Shown piece by piece: positions 55,792 through 64,000 of a stretch of DNA of 64,000 nt. The stretch lies in contig JAMFSK010000009.1 in assembly GCA_026225235.1 (NCBI GenBank), positions 43,734-107,733 on the forward strand. Direction: 5' to 3'. Each line of letters opens with the position of its first letter. Positions within the stretch are counted from its first letter, which is position 1. The notes below the pieces were generated by a model. That model was given only the letters and a program-made list of their open reading frames with translations, did no database searches and was not told the origin of the DNA. Source of the DNA: Burkholderiales bacterium (lineage in GTDB: Bacteria; Pseudomonadota; Gammaproteobacteria; Burkholderiales; Burkholderiaceae). The position numbers were made by a program, and so were the translations under genes.

Positions 55792-55808
55792 GAGATCCAC
55801 CTGAAAAT

Positions 55809-56522
55809 TCACCAGCCGAGTGTCTTGAACAACACCGGCACCTGATCGAGCGTTGCGAGCGTTTTATCCGGCGTGTAGTCGGACAACACTGTACGTCCTG
55901 TGCCCCGATCGATCCACACACAACGAAAGCCGATGTCGCGCGCGGCTGCATGATCGAGATGCGGGCTCGCGCAGATATGCACGACCTCATTGGGCCTCAC
56001 GCCCAGCGTTTCATGCGCGTAGTCGAACAGCCGGCGAGCCGGCTTATAGGCTCCTGCCTGCTGGGCCGTGATCACACGATCGATGTAGCCGCCAAGCTGC
56101 GCAACATTGCCCGCAATGATGTCGTCGTCGGTATTCGAGACAATGCACAAACGGTACCCCGCTTCCTTCAATTGCCGCAACGTCTCGACGACCTCGGGAA
56201 AAGGCGGCATCGCCGAAATGCGACGGGTCAGCACGCTTGCGTCGTGCGCGTCGACCGGCAGATTTAGTTCTTCGAGCGCGCGATGCAAGCCTTCGCCCGA
56301 GAGCTCGCGAAATGAACGAAAGGGGGGCGTTTGCTCGAGCGCATGTTCATGTCGGTCGTAGACCTCAATGAGCTTCTCAGGATCGATCCCTGCAGCCGGC
56401 GGCACATCCTTCGTTTCCAGTATCGCCTGCACGGCCGCGCGCAAGCCTTCGTCCCATTGAATCAACGTTCCGTAGCAGTCGAAAGTCAACCAGTGTGGAC
56501 GACGGGTGGCAGTCAGCGACAT
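55809..56522 (-). CDS. Haloacid dehalogenase type II-like HAD hydrolase
   Basis: The 237-aa protein starts with the HAD nucleophile region LTFDCYGTLIQWDEGL (Asp15), and has motif II CIVSNTDDD, motif III Lys in AGAYKPARRLFDYA, and an acidic region after VHICASPHLDHAAA. It resembles L-2-haloacid dehalogenases, yet many such proteins are phosphatases. It lies upstream of the aldolase in an operon and is divergent from a LysR regulator (56638), which probably controls both. Confidence 0.92.
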   Translation of the reverse strand: MSLTATRRPHWLTFDCYGTLIQWDEGLRAAVQAILETKDVPPAAGIDPEKLIEVYDRHEHALEQTPPFRSFRELSGEGLHRALEELNLPVDAHDASVLTRRISAMPPFPEVVETLRQLKEAGYRLCIVSNTDDDIIAGNVAQLGGYIDRVITAQQAGAYKPARRLFDYAHETLGVRPNEVVHICASPHLDHAAARDIGFRCVWIDRGTGRTVLSDYTPDKTLATLDQVPVLFKTLGW

Positions 56523-56637
56523 ACGTTTCTCCGCAAAAAAATCTTGATACCTATAGCGTAGAGACGATGCCGCTCATTAGGAAATTAAATTAAACTCTCA
56601 CGCTCAGTCGGTATTCAAATGATCCGGGAGGCTCGCC

Positions 56638-57483
56638 GTGCTCGACCTTGAACTGCTTAACACGCTCGTCTGCGTCGTCGAGGAAGGGAGTTTTACGCGC
56701 GCAGGGGAACGCGTGCATCGGACTCAATCGACAGTGAGCCAGCAAATCCGCAAGCTCGAAGAAAGCGTGGGACGGCCCCTGCTGCTGCGCGACCGCACGG
56801 GCAATCAGGTGACGCCGACGGAACACGGTGAACTGTTGTCACACTATGCAAGACGGCTGCTTGCCCTGTCGCAGGAAGCACAGGACATGCTCGCCAGCGA
56901 GGTCGAACTCGAGCCGGTGCGCATTGGCATACCGGAGGACTTCGACGCGCGACGCATGTCCGCGATGCTATCGGGCTTTGTGCGCGCCAAGCCCGGTGTG
57001 CGGCTCGAAACCGTCAGCGGCATGAGCGCCGATCTGCAGCGCAAGCTCGCCGGGGGCGAGCTCGAACTGGCTTTGCTCAAGCGCGAGCCCGGCAGCAGCG
57101 AGTGCCTCGCTTCATGGCCTGAGTCCCTGGTATGGGTCAGGGGCGAGGACGTTGCCCTGACCGACGCGCCCATTCCGCTCGCACTGTTTCCGCATGGTTG
57201 CATCTACCGGCAACGTGCGATCCGCAGCCTCGACAAGGCGCATCGGCGTTGGCGAGTCGCATTCGGCAGCCACAGCCTGACGGGCATCCAGGCCGCCGTG
57301 TCATCGGGGCTTGGCGTGTCCGTATTGCCAACTACAGCGCTGCTGCCCGAGCATCGGATCTGCGAAGATCTGCCGCCCTTGCCCCCTTCGGAACTCGCAC
57401 TCGTCACATCGGGGAGCCCGCTCAACACCGTTCAGCGCGCCCTTGTCGATTTTCTGCGCACGGAGATCGGGGGGAACCGATAG
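56638..57483 (+). CDS. LysR-family transcriptional regulator
   Basis: The 281-aa protein has a LysR winged helix-turn-helix (LELLNTLVCVVEEGSFTRAG, TQSTVSQQIRKLEESVG) and a substrate-binding domain (about 90-275). GTG 56638 follows GGGAGG with 8-nt spacing. It is divergent from the HAD/aldolase operon, the normal arrangement for a LysR activator. The intergenic AT-rich stretch (56570-56597) holds possible T-N11-A motifs. The inducer is unknown. Confidence 0.95.
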   Translation: MLDLELLNTLVCVVEEGSFTRAGERVHRTQSTVSQQIRKLEESVGRPLLLRDRTGNQVTPTEHGELLSHYARRLLALSQEAQDMLASEVELEPVRIGIPEDFDARRMSAMLSGFVRAKPGVRLETVSGMSADLQRKLAGGELELALLKREPGSSECLASWPESLVWVRGEDVALTDAPIPLALFPHGCIYRQRAIRSLDKAHRRWRVAFGSHSLTGIQAAVSSGLGVSVLPTTALLPEHRICEDLPPLPPSELALVTSGSPLNTVQRALVDFLRTEIGGNR

Positions 57484-57578
57484 CGGGTTTGTCCGGTCAG
57501 TTCAACGGGGTAGCGCATGATTGCTTTTGCAGCGACAGCGCGGCGAAATCCCCCTTTCTGGTCCACGGAGCTTATTGC

Positions 57579-58298
57579 ATGACCCTTCAGAAATCGTTCA
57601 CTGGGTATGCCGCCGGCGCGCTGTTCGCGCTTGCCATATTGCACGCCCCGCACGCATCGGCACAGACGGTTGTGCCGCCGGCGGGCGTCCTCAATCTTGA
57701 CGCCAACGCAAGCATCGACGTTCCGCAAGACGTGGTCCATATCACCCTGGCTTATGAACAACAATCGGACGATCCGTCGTCGCTCGCGGACGCGCTGAAC
57801 CAGCGCACCGAACAGGCCCTGGCCACGGCCCGGCATCAGAGTAACGTTACAGCCCAGACCGGGGCGTTGTCGATCTATCCCTCGACCGATCGGGACGGCC
57901 ATATCAGCGGCTGGCGCGGGCGGAGCGAAGTGCGGCTCGACTCGCATGATTTCGCGGCGGCCTCGAAGCTCGCTGGTGCGCTTTCGGCGCAGATGCAAGT
58001 CTCGAACGTCACGTTCTCACTCTCGCCTGAAGCGCGGGATGCCGCCCAGAAGAAACTCAGTGGGGAAGCCATTGCGGCGTTCCGCCAGAAGGCGGCGAAT
58101 GCATCGGCTGCATTCGGCTTTGGTGGTTATACGATACGGGAGGTCAGTCTGTCGGGCGGAGAAAGCTCGCCGCCGCGACCCATGATGATGGCCCGCATGG
58201 CGGCCTCGTCCACTGCGAAAGTCGCCGACGTTCCGATTGAAGCCGGCGACTCGACGGTGACGGTGAACGTCAACGGCTCGGTGCAGATGACGCGTTGA
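57579..58298 (+). CDS. SIMPL domain-containing periplasmic protein
   Basis: The 239-aa protein has a signal peptide (about 1-28, ending ASAQT) and a SIMPL (DUF541) domain with [36 protein letters not shown] and [16 protein letters not shown]. Family members are periplasmic or outer membrane proteins, some linked to oxidative stress. Function is not settled. Its last 29 bp overlap the end of lgt on the opposite strand. Confidence 0.9.
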   Translation: MTLQKSFTGYAAGALFALAILHAPHASAQTVVPPAGVLNLDANASIDVPQDVVHITLAYEQQSDDPSSLADALNQRTEQALATARHQSNVTAQTGALSIYPSTDRDGHISGWRGRSEVRLDSHDFAAASKLAGALSAQMQVSNVTFSLSPEARDAAQKKLSGEAIAAFRQKAANASAAFGFGGYTIREVSLSGGESSPPRPMMMARMAASSTAKVADVPIEAGDSTVTVNVNGSVQMTR

Positions 58299-59181
58299 GC
58301 GGCGTGCGAGCTGCGCGGCGATAGGAATACACGAGCAGCCAGACGCCCGCGATGATCATCGGCAGCGAGAGCCACTGCCCCATCGACAGCCCGAAGGTCA
58401 GCAGGCCGAGAAAATCGTCGGGTTCGCGCGCGAACTCGACGATAAAACGCGCGAGGCCATAGCCGATCAGAAACACAGCCGACACCGCGGCAAGCGGCCG
58501 CGGCTTGCGCGAGAAGAACCACATGACGAAGAACAACGCGACGCCTTCGAGCGCGATCTCATAGAGTTCCGACGGATGGCGCGGCAGCAACTGGTAGCGC
58601 AGGAACACGTCCTGCAAATGCCACGCGCTTGCCTGAGCAGGATGGGTGATCAGCCACGCGCGGTCGTCTTGCGCCGCGCCCGGGAACAACATCGCCCACG
58701 GCGAATCCGGGCTCGTCACGCGGCCCCAGAGCTCGCCATTGATGAAGTTGCCGAGACGTCCACACGCAAGACCGGCAGGCACCATCGGGGCAATGAAGTC
58801 CGTCACGCCCATCCAGGTCCGGCCATGCAGCTTCGCAAAGAGCATCATCGCGATGATCACGCCGAGAAAACCGCCGTGAAACGACATGCCGCCTTCCCAC
58901 ACCTTGAAGATGTCGAGCGGATGCGCGAAGTACCAGTCCGCCTTGTAGAACAGGATGTAACCGAGGCGCCCGCCGAGGATCACCCCGATCACCCCGTAGA
59001 ACAGCAGGTCGTCGATGTCCTTGCCGGTCCAGCCTTGCGCGGCGACATGGGGCAGGCGCAGGCGCAGACGGCCGACCACGATCGCGAGGATAAAGGCCAG
59101 CAGGTACATCAGCCCGTACCAGCGCACGGCAAGCGGACCCAGGTGGAGTGCGATCGGATCGAATTGAGGATGAATCAGCAT
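58270..59181 (-). CDS. lgt: Prolipoprotein diacylglyceryl transferase
   Basis: This inner membrane enzyme adds diacylglycerol to the lipobox Cys of prolipoproteins. The 303-aa protein has seven hydrophobic segments, the essential His in [12 protein letters not shown], the signature [14 protein letters not shown], and [12 protein letters not shown]. Length is usual, with a short Ala/Ser tail that overlaps the SIMPL gene. Lipoproteins encoded in this window (SodC-like, OmpA-like) would be substrates. Confidence 0.97.
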   Translation of the reverse strand: MLIHPQFDPIALHLGPLAVRWYGLMYLLAFILAIVVGRLRLRLPHVAAQGWTGKDIDDLLFYGVIGVILGGRLGYILFYKADWYFAHPLDIFKVWEGGMSFHGGFLGVIIAMMLFAKLHGRTWMGVTDFIAPMVPAGLACGRLGNFINGELWGRVTSPDSPWAMLFPGAAQDDRAWLITHPAQASAWHLQDVFLRYQLLPRHPSELYEIALEGVALFFVMWFFSRKPRPLAAVSAVFLIGYGLARFIVEFAREPDDFLGLLTFGLSMGQWLSLPMIIAGVWLLVYSYRRAARTPLNASSAPSR

Positions 59182-59200
59182 CGTTAAGCGGTATCCGCGA

Positions 59201-60166
59201 TCAAATTAAAGAAGAAGCCGGCGCATCGTCGCCGGAAGCCCGCCAGCCTCGCGCGACGTCGACGAAGCCGCCGAGCACGGGGCTCACATCGTCGCTGCGC
59301 CAGAGCAAGCCGGTTTCGACGAGCGGCTGCGCGTCGCGCAGCGGCCGGTAGACCACGCCGGTGCGCCGCAGGTTACACAAGGAGCGCGGCACCAGTGCGA
59401 CGCCCATGCCGGCCGACACCAGGCTGACGATCGTCTGCATCTGGATGGCCTCCTGGCCGATCCGCGGCGCGATTCCGGCACGCGCGTAGCAATCCATGAT
59501 GATGTCATAAAAGGCCGGCGCCAGACGCCGGGGAAACACCACGAGCGGTAAATCGGCGAGCGCGTGAAGCGGGACGGCCTGTTCCGCCGAAGCGTCACCC
59601 TCCTTCGCAAGCCGCTCGTCGAGCAGCCGTGCCGTGTCGTCGGACATCGCCACCACCAGCGGCTCACGCATCAAAGGCAGATAACTGAGCTGACCCGCGT
59701 AGCGCGGGGGCACCGGCGGAATCATCAGGCCCGCGTCGATGCGCCCCGCGACCAGTTCCTCGACCTGAACATCGCTGGTCGACTCGACCAACTGTAGCCG
59801 GACGCCCGGATAACGCTCGGTGAAAGCGCGCATCAAGGGGGGCAGCAAGCCGTAATCGGCCGTCGAAACGAACGCGAGCGACAACTCGCCGGCCTCGCCC
59901 CGTGCGAGCGATTGCGCGAGCGCGGGCAGCCGGTCGGCCAGCGCAAGGAGCCGGCGTACTTCAGGCAGCAAGTCGCGCCCGACCGGTGTGAGCTCGACAT
60001 TGCGACGATTGCGCGCAAACAGCGGCGCGCCGAGTGCCTCTTCAAGCCCCATGATCTGCTGCGACAGGGGCGGCTGGGTCATCGACAGCCGACTCGCCGC
60101 CCTCCCGAAGTGGCGCTCTTCGGCCACCGCGACGAAATAGCGAAGCTGACGCAGATCGAGTGCCAC
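59201..60166 (-). CDS. LysR-family transcriptional regulator, divergent from ilvD
   Basis: The 321-aa protein has the LysR helix-turn-helix ([36 protein letters not shown]) and a periplasmic-binding-like effector domain. GTG 60166 was chosen because AGGAGAGG lies just upstream. It is 20 bp downstream of lgt and divergent from ilvD, so it may regulate ilvD or itself. The benzoate/CatR-like group has similar N-termini; the inducer is not known. Confidence 0.95.
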   Translation of the reverse strand: MALDLRQLRYFVAVAEERHFGRAASRLSMTQPPLSQQIMGLEEALGAPLFARNRRNVELTPVGRDLLPEVRRLLALADRLPALAQSLARGEAGELSLAFVSTADYGLLPPLMRAFTERYPGVRLQLVESTSDVQVEELVAGRIDAGLMIPPVPPRYAGQLSYLPLMREPLVVAMSDDTARLLDERLAKEGDASAEQAVPLHALADLPLVVFPRRLAPAFYDIIMDCYARAGIAPRIGQEAIQMQTIVSLVSAGMGVALVPRSLCNLRRTGVVYRPLRDAQPLVETGLLWRSDDVSPVLGGFVDVARGWRASGDDAPASSLI

Positions 60167-60386
60167 TAGGCCTCTCCTGTGAGATGTTTTTCGACTTAAT
60201 CCAAGCTGAATAATATATTTGACACTCACATGGCGAAAGGCCATTCTGCGCATCTCGGTGTGGCACATGGAAGACAGCCCGGTAACGGGCAGCACAAGCC
60301 GCTAAAGCCCGCCGAGACGAATATCGCGACCCGCCCTTCCGACGAGGCGGGCGTATCTCACCCCCGAGACAACCGGAGAAATCCCC
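60167..60386. promoter_or_regulatory. LysR/ilvD divergent control region
   Basis: TTGACA at 60219-60224 is a consensus -35 facing ilvD; the matching -10 (CATTCT, 60242-60247) is weak, so activation by the LysR protein is plausible. The stretch before it (60190-60220) is AT-rich. A GC-rich stem (CCCGCC and GGCGGG, about 60330-60351) lies in the ilvD leader. Confidence 0.45.
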
Positions 60387-62060
60387 ATGCCGTTCAATCG
60401 CCGCTCGAGCAACATCACCCAGGGCGTCGCGCGCTCGCCTAATCGCTCGATGTACTACGCGCTCGGCTATCAGAAAGACGACTTCGACAATCCGATGATC
60501 GGCATCGCCAATGGTCACTCGACCATCACGCCTTGCAACGCGGGCTTGCAGCGCCTGACCGATGCAGCGGTCACCGCGATCAGGGAGTCGAAGGCGAACC
60601 CGCAGACCTTCGGCACGCCGACGATCTCGGACGGCATGTCGATGGGCACCGAGGGGATGAAGTATTCGCTCGTCTCGCGCGAAGTGATCGCCGACTGTAT
60701 CGAGACCGCCGTTCAAGGCCAATGGATGGATGGCGTGGTGGTGATCGGCGGCTGCGACAAGAACATGCCGGGCGGCATGATCGCGCTGGTGCGCGCCAAC
60801 GTGCCGGGCATCTACGTCTACGGCGGCACGATCCGGCCGGGTAACTGGAAGGGCAAGGACCTCACGATCGTGTCGTCGTTCGAGGCCGTCGGTGAATTCA
60901 CGGCGGGTCGCATGAGCGAGCAGGACTTCGAGGGTATCGAAAAGAATGCGTGTCCCTCGACCGGCTCATGCGGTGGGATGTACACAGCCAACACGATGAG
61001 CTCGTCGTTCGAGGCGCTGGGGATGTCGCTGATGTATTCGTCGACGATGGCCAACCCGGACGAGGAGAAAGTCGTCTCCGCGGCCGAGTCGGCACGCGTG
61101 CTGGTCGAAGCCGTCAAGAGGGACCTCAAGCCGCGTGACATCATCACCCGGAAGTCGATCGAAAACGCCATCGCCTTGATCATGGCGACCGGTGGTTCAA
61201 CCAACGCGGTGCTGCATTACCTCGCCATCTCGCATGCGGCCGAAGTCGAATGGAGCATCGACGATTTCGAACGCGTGCGTCAGCGCGTGCCGGTGATTTG
61301 CAACCTCAAGCCGTCGGGCCAGTATGTCGCAACCGATCTCCACAAGGCCGGCGGTATCCCGCAGGTCCTGAAGATCTTGCTCAACGCGGGCCTGTTGCAC
61401 GGTGACTGCATCACGATCACTGGCAAGACCATCGCAGAGGAACTCGCCGACGTGCCCGATGCCCCGCGTGCCGATCAGCAAGTGATTTTCCCGATCGAGA
61501 AGGCGCTCTACAAGGAAGGCCACCTCACGATTCTCAAGGGCAATCTTGCCCCCGATGGCGCAGTGGCCAAGATCACGGGCCTCAAGAACCCGGTGATCAC
61601 CGGCCCGGCGCGCGTGTTCGAAGACGAGCAAAGCGCCATGACCGCGATCCTCGCCGACAAGATCAACCCGGGCGATGTGCTCGTGCTGCGCTACCTTGGG
61701 CCGAAGGGTGGACCGGGCATGCCCGAGATGCTCGCACCGACTGGCGCACTGATCGGCAAGGGGCTCGGCGAATCCGTCGGCCTGATTACCGACGGCCGCT
61801 TCTCCGGTGGAACATGGGGCATGGTGGTGGGCCACGTCGCGCCAGAAGCCTTCGTCGGCGGCTTGATCGGGCTGGTTCATGAAGGCGATTCGATCACGAT
61901 CGATGCGCATCAACTCAAGCTCGAACTCAACGTCGATGCGGCTGAGATCGAACGTCGGCGTGCCAGTTGGAAGCAACCTGCCCCGCGTTATACGCGTGGC
62001 GTGCTGGCGAAGTTTGCAGCGCTCGCGCTGCCGGCCAACCTCGGCGCGATAACGGGTTGA
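60387..62060 (+). CDS. ilvD: Dihydroxy-acid dehydratase
   Basis: The enzyme dehydrates dihydroxy acids in valine, isoleucine and pantothenate synthesis. The 557-aa protein shows Fe-S cluster Cys residues in [16 protein letters not shown] and [12 protein letters not shown], and also [15 protein letters not shown] and the C-terminal [21 protein letters not shown] (quoted part [13 protein letters not shown]). Length and motifs fit the [2Fe-2S] or [4Fe-4S] family. GGAGAAAT precedes ATG 60387. Confidence 0.97.
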   Translation: MPFNRRSSNITQGVARSPNRSMYYALGYQKDDFDNPMIGIANGHSTITPCNAGLQRLTDAAVTAIRESKANPQTFGTPTISDGMSMGTEGMKYSLVSREVIADCIETAVQGQWMDGVVVIGGCDKNMPGGMIALVRANVPGIYVYGGTIRPGNWKGKDLTIVSSFEAVGEFTAGRMSEQDFEGIEKNACPSTGSCGGMYTANTMSSSFEALGMSLMYSSTMANPDEEKVVSAAESARVLVEAVKRDLKPRDIITRKSIENAIALIMATGGSTNAVLHYLAISHAAEVEWSIDDFERVRQRVPVICNLKPSGQYVATDLHKAGGIPQVLKILLNAGLLHGDCITITGKTIAEELADVPDAPRADQQVIFPIEKALYKEGHLTILKGNLAPDGAVAKITGLKNPVITGPARVFEDEQSAMTAILADKINPGDVLVLRYLGPKGGPGMPEMLAPTGALIGKGLGESVGLITDGRFSGGTWGMVVGHVAPEAFVGGLIGLVHEGDSITIDAHQLKLELNVDAAEIERRRASWKQPAPRYTRGVLAKFAALALPANLGAITG

Positions 62061-62066
62061 GCCCTC

Positions 62067-62116
62067 CGCGGTTCCGTATGACGCCGTACGGAACCGCGAT
62101 GGCCGAGTTCTATAAT
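62067..62116 (+). promoter_or_regulatory. Perfect hairpin and -10 before the cytochrome c gene
   Basis: CGCGGTTCCGTA (62067-62078) pairs perfectly with TACGGAACCGCG (62087-62098) around an 8-nt loop, right after the ilvD stop. There is no T-run, so it may act as an mRNA 3' stabiliser. A consensus TATAAT follows at 62111-62116, about 60 bp before the cytochrome start, with no good -35. Confidence 0.5.
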
Positions 62117-62176
62117 GGGGTCCAGATGGTACCGTTCGCGTTGCGCTCGCGCCGGACGCAGGCCAAGAGGACTCTC

Positions 62177-62542
62177 ATGGAAGCCACTGCATTGAGGTTG
62201 CCGTTCAGGGGATGGTTGAGGTCGCTGATGCTGGCTGCAGCGGGCGCTGTGCTCGCGCTACCTGCCGTCAGCGCCATCGCGCAGACGCCCGACGGCCAGG
62301 GACTGGCACGCAAGCTCAATTGCATGAGCTGCCATGCGATCGACCGGACCCTGCTCGGGCCGTCGTTCGCGGAAATCGCTGTACGCTATGAAGGCAAACC
62401 GGAAGCGCGCGATGCGCTTGCCCGGAAAATCCAGACAGGGGGGTCGGGGGCTTGGGGATCGGTGCCGATGCCCGCCAACACCCAGGTGGATGATGAACAG
62501 GCCCACCTGCTGGTCGACTGGATCTTGCAGATCCGTCGTTGA
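62177..62542 (+). CDS. Small c-type cytochrome (c551/c552-like)
   Basis: The 121-aa periplasmic electron carrier has a signal peptide (about 1-35, ending AIAQ), the haem-binding CMSCH (Cys49, Cys52, His53) and an axial Met98 in SVPMPANTQV. The mature length of about 85 residues fits cytochromes c551/c552. ATG 62177 follows AGAGG by 7 nt; longer upstream frames read through the hairpin and ilvD. Confidence 0.95.
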   Translation: MEATALRLPFRGWLRSLMLAAAGAVLALPAVSAIAQTPDGQGLARKLNCMSCHAIDRTLLGPSFAEIAVRYEGKPEARDALARKIQTGGSGAWGSVPMPANTQVDDEQAHLLVDWILQIRR

Positions 62543-62638
62543 AGTCAGGATCCAACCACATTGAGGGTCGGCCGATGCGGTCGATCATTGCTAGTCATCG
62601 ACCTACGCATCCCGCTAGCGACCGACCTACTCATCCGT

Positions 62639-64000
62639 TCAGCGCGGCAGTTGCCGTTTTTCCAATGCGTCGGTGAGTGCCTGCTGGACCCAGTCGCCGA
62701 TCTCGCGCTCGAGTGTCGCAGCGATCTCGCGTGTGATCCGGTGCGCAAGCCACACGGCCTGCTCTTGGCAACGCGCCTCGATCAGTGCGTGGCCTTCGCT
62801 GCCCAGATAGCGCAAGGCGCGCGAACGGACATCCGACACCATGTGATCGATTTCAGCCTGCGTGGGCGCACCCACGGATGCCAGCGACCTGACGGGCTGC
62901 GGAACCGTGAGTTCCGCGGCGACCGGCTCGTGGCGGGAGAGCATCGCGGCGATGCGATCGGCCTCATCTCCGGCGATGGCGAGGCCGTGAGGCTGCGCTT
63001 CGGCAGCGAATACGGTCTCAGCTTCCGGCTCGGCTTCAGTCTCGGCGTTGACCTCAGGTGTCGCGGGTGAAAGCGCTTCTGGCAGCTCAGCCAGCGACTC
63101 TTCGGCGATCGGCTCGAACGGCACCGGATGCACGGACACCGCAGCCGGATCTGACGATTCTGGCGCAATCACTGAACGCAGTGCGGACGGCGGAATCGAC
63201 GTCTCACGCTGTGCTTCCTGCGCTGACGACAAGGGCTCGGCGGGCTCAGCGGAACCATACGGCGATGGCACCTTCGCCATCGGGTAAGCCTCCGGCACCG
63301 CCGAATCGCCCGCATTGAGCGGGGTGCTCGGCGCCTCGCCCGGGAACGAGCAATAGGCGCGGAATGGTAACTCAGGGTCGAACAGATGCGCATCGACCGA
63401 CGAGGTCAGCTCACTCAGGTCGACCGGCGCATGGGTCGCGGTTTGCGCGGCCATCGGCGGTTCGTGCGTCTCGGCGACAAGCTCCTGTGCGACCGGCTCG
63501 AACGCATCTTCTTGCGCGAACACATCGGTCAGCAGGGGAATCTCGTCGAGATCGAAGTCTTGAGCCTCGGCGACAGCGGGCGTTGCTTCGGCAAGCCGGG
63601 CCTCTTCGGCCGCATGCGCTTCGGCTTCAACTCGAGCTTCTTCTGCAGCACGAGCTTCGGCTTCGACCCGAGCCTCTTCGGCAGCATGCGCTTCCGCTGC
63701 AACCCGAGCTTCTTCTGCAGCATGCGCTTCCGCTGCAACCCGGGCCTCTTCTGCAGCATGAGCTTCAGCTTCAACCCGAGCCTCTTCTGCAGCATGCGCT
63801 TCAGCTTCAACCCGAGCCTCTTCTGCAGCATGAGCTTCGGCTTCAACCCGAGCTTCTTCTGCTGCGTGCGCTTCGGCTTCAACCCGAGCTTCTTCTGCTG
63901 CGTGCGCTTCAGCTTCAACCCGAGCTTCTTCAGCAGCACGCGCTTCTTCCGCGACTCGCGCTTCCTCGGCCGCATGTGCTTCCGCTTCGACCCGAGCTTG
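62639..64000 (-). CDS. Repeat-rich Ala/Glu coiled-coil protein, DUF2486-like (5' end outside window)
   Basis: The frame is open to the right edge, so the start is missing; 453 codons are visible. The visible N-terminal part is 11 tandem 12-residue units (ARVEAEAHAAEE) that should form a long charged helix. Then come EIPLLTDV, a motif like that of Burkholderia DUF2486 proteins (IPVLTDV), an acidic Pro/Ala/Glu-rich middle, and a folded C-terminal part with AEIDHMVSDVRSRALRYLG and HRITREIAATLEREIGDWVQ. Function unknown. A frame in the opposite phase reads Lys/Leu-rich but is a shadow of the repeat. Confidence 0.78.
   Translation of the reverse strand, partial: QARVEAEAHAAEEARVAEEARAAEEARVEAEAHAAEEARVEAEAHAAEEARVEAEAHAAEEARVEAEAHAAEEARVEAEAHAAEEARVAAEAHAAEEARVAAEAHAAEEARVEAEARAAEEARVEAEAHAAEEARLAEATPAVAEAQDFDLDEIPLLTDVFAQEDAFEPVAQELVAETHEPPMAAQTATHAPVDLSELTSSVDAHLFDPELPFRAYCSFPGEAPSTPLNAGDSAVPEAYPMAKVPSPYGSAEPAEPLSSAQEAQRETSIPPSALRSVIAPESSDPAAVSVHPVPFEPIAEESLAELPEALSPATPEVNAETEAEPEAETVFAAEAQPHGLAIAGDEADRIAAMLSRHEPVAAELTVPQPVRSLASVGAPTQAEIDHMVSDVRSRALRYLGSEGHALIEARCQEQAVWLAHRITREIAATLEREIGDWVQQALTDALEKRQLPR
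63602..63997 (-). repeat. 36-bp tandem repeat array, at least 11 units
   Basis: Eleven consecutive 36-bp units encode variants of ARVEAEAHAAEE, with differences mostly at residue 4 (E/A) and residue 8 (H/R). Unit 2 (ARVAEEARAAEE) is the most divergent. The array probably continues past the window. Units are close in nucleotide sequence, which implies recent expansion or ongoing slippage or recombination. Confidence 0.9.

Noticed and set aside
63529..63975. Minus-strand Lys/Leu/Gln-rich frame over the repeat array
   Set aside because: It is a shifted-frame shadow of the 36-bp repeats; the Ala/Glu frame continues without break into the folded C-terminal domain.

Overview
The window is GC-rich chromosomal DNA that reads as Burkholderiales, most likely Burkholderiaceae. 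The evidence is gene content and order: serS-rarA-lolA-ftsK, hemC-hemDX-hemY beside ppc, a nadE-glnB pair, tamA/tamB next to a DUF3460-scpA-panC block, cobU-btuF facing cobC-cobS-cobT-btuD-btuC, zapA followed by 6S RNA and an EVE-domain gene, and lgt-LysR-ilvD. Nearly all genes are housekeeping genes with intact catalytic motifs. I saw no prophage, intact insertion sequence, CRISPR array or rRNA operon. The genus cannot be settled by reading alone.

Layout. 1-2.3 kb: a partial metallophosphoesterase diverges from an ECF sigma/anti-sigma pair. 2.5-8.7 kb: tRNA-Ser(CGA) lies downstream of serS, followed by rarA, lolA and ftsK, all on the minus strand. 9-15.4 kb: trxB-smr on plus, glnB and nadE on minus, a FemAB-like acyltransferase on plus, and ppa on minus. 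15.5-23.5 kb: the hemC-hemDX-hemY operon diverges from ppc, and a 20-bp inverted repeat (19/20) brackets the hemC/ppc gap. 23.5-27.5 kb is the most accessory-looking part: a gene-poor gap that may hold a decayed gene, a methyltransferase/HTH regulator divergon, and a second ECF sigma/RskA-type anti-sigma pair. 27.7-35.1 kb: argH, an arginine/lysine/ornithine decarboxylase, dcd, a SodC-like lipoprotein lacking zinc-site histidines, the Fe-S carrier apbC, and an OmpA-family lipoprotein. 35.1-46 kb: a candidate small RNA with a strong terminator, metG, an octanucleotide tandem repeat, tamB, tamA, a DUF3460 gene, scpA and panC.

46.2-53.2 kb: an orphan ParA and two convergent cobalamin operons covering late B12 assembly (CobU, CobS, CobT, CobC) and B12 import (BtuF, BtuC, BtuD). 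No B12 riboswitch could be recognised in front of either. 53.5-54.9 kb: a ZapB-like coiled-coil protein, ZapA, 6S RNA with its terminator, and an EVE-domain protein. 55-64 kb: a class II aldolase and HAD hydrolase pair with a divergent LysR gene, a SIMPL-domain protein whose end overlaps lgt, a second LysR gene divergent from ilvD, a small cytochrome c, and a repeat-rich Ala/Glu coiled-coil protein that runs off the right edge.

No clear undescribed multi-gene system was found. The observations most worth testing are the inverted repeat between hemC and ppc, the candidate sRNA before metG, the zinc-site-deficient SodC, the octanucleotide repeat, the 36-bp repeat array at the right edge, and the methyltransferase/regulator divergon.
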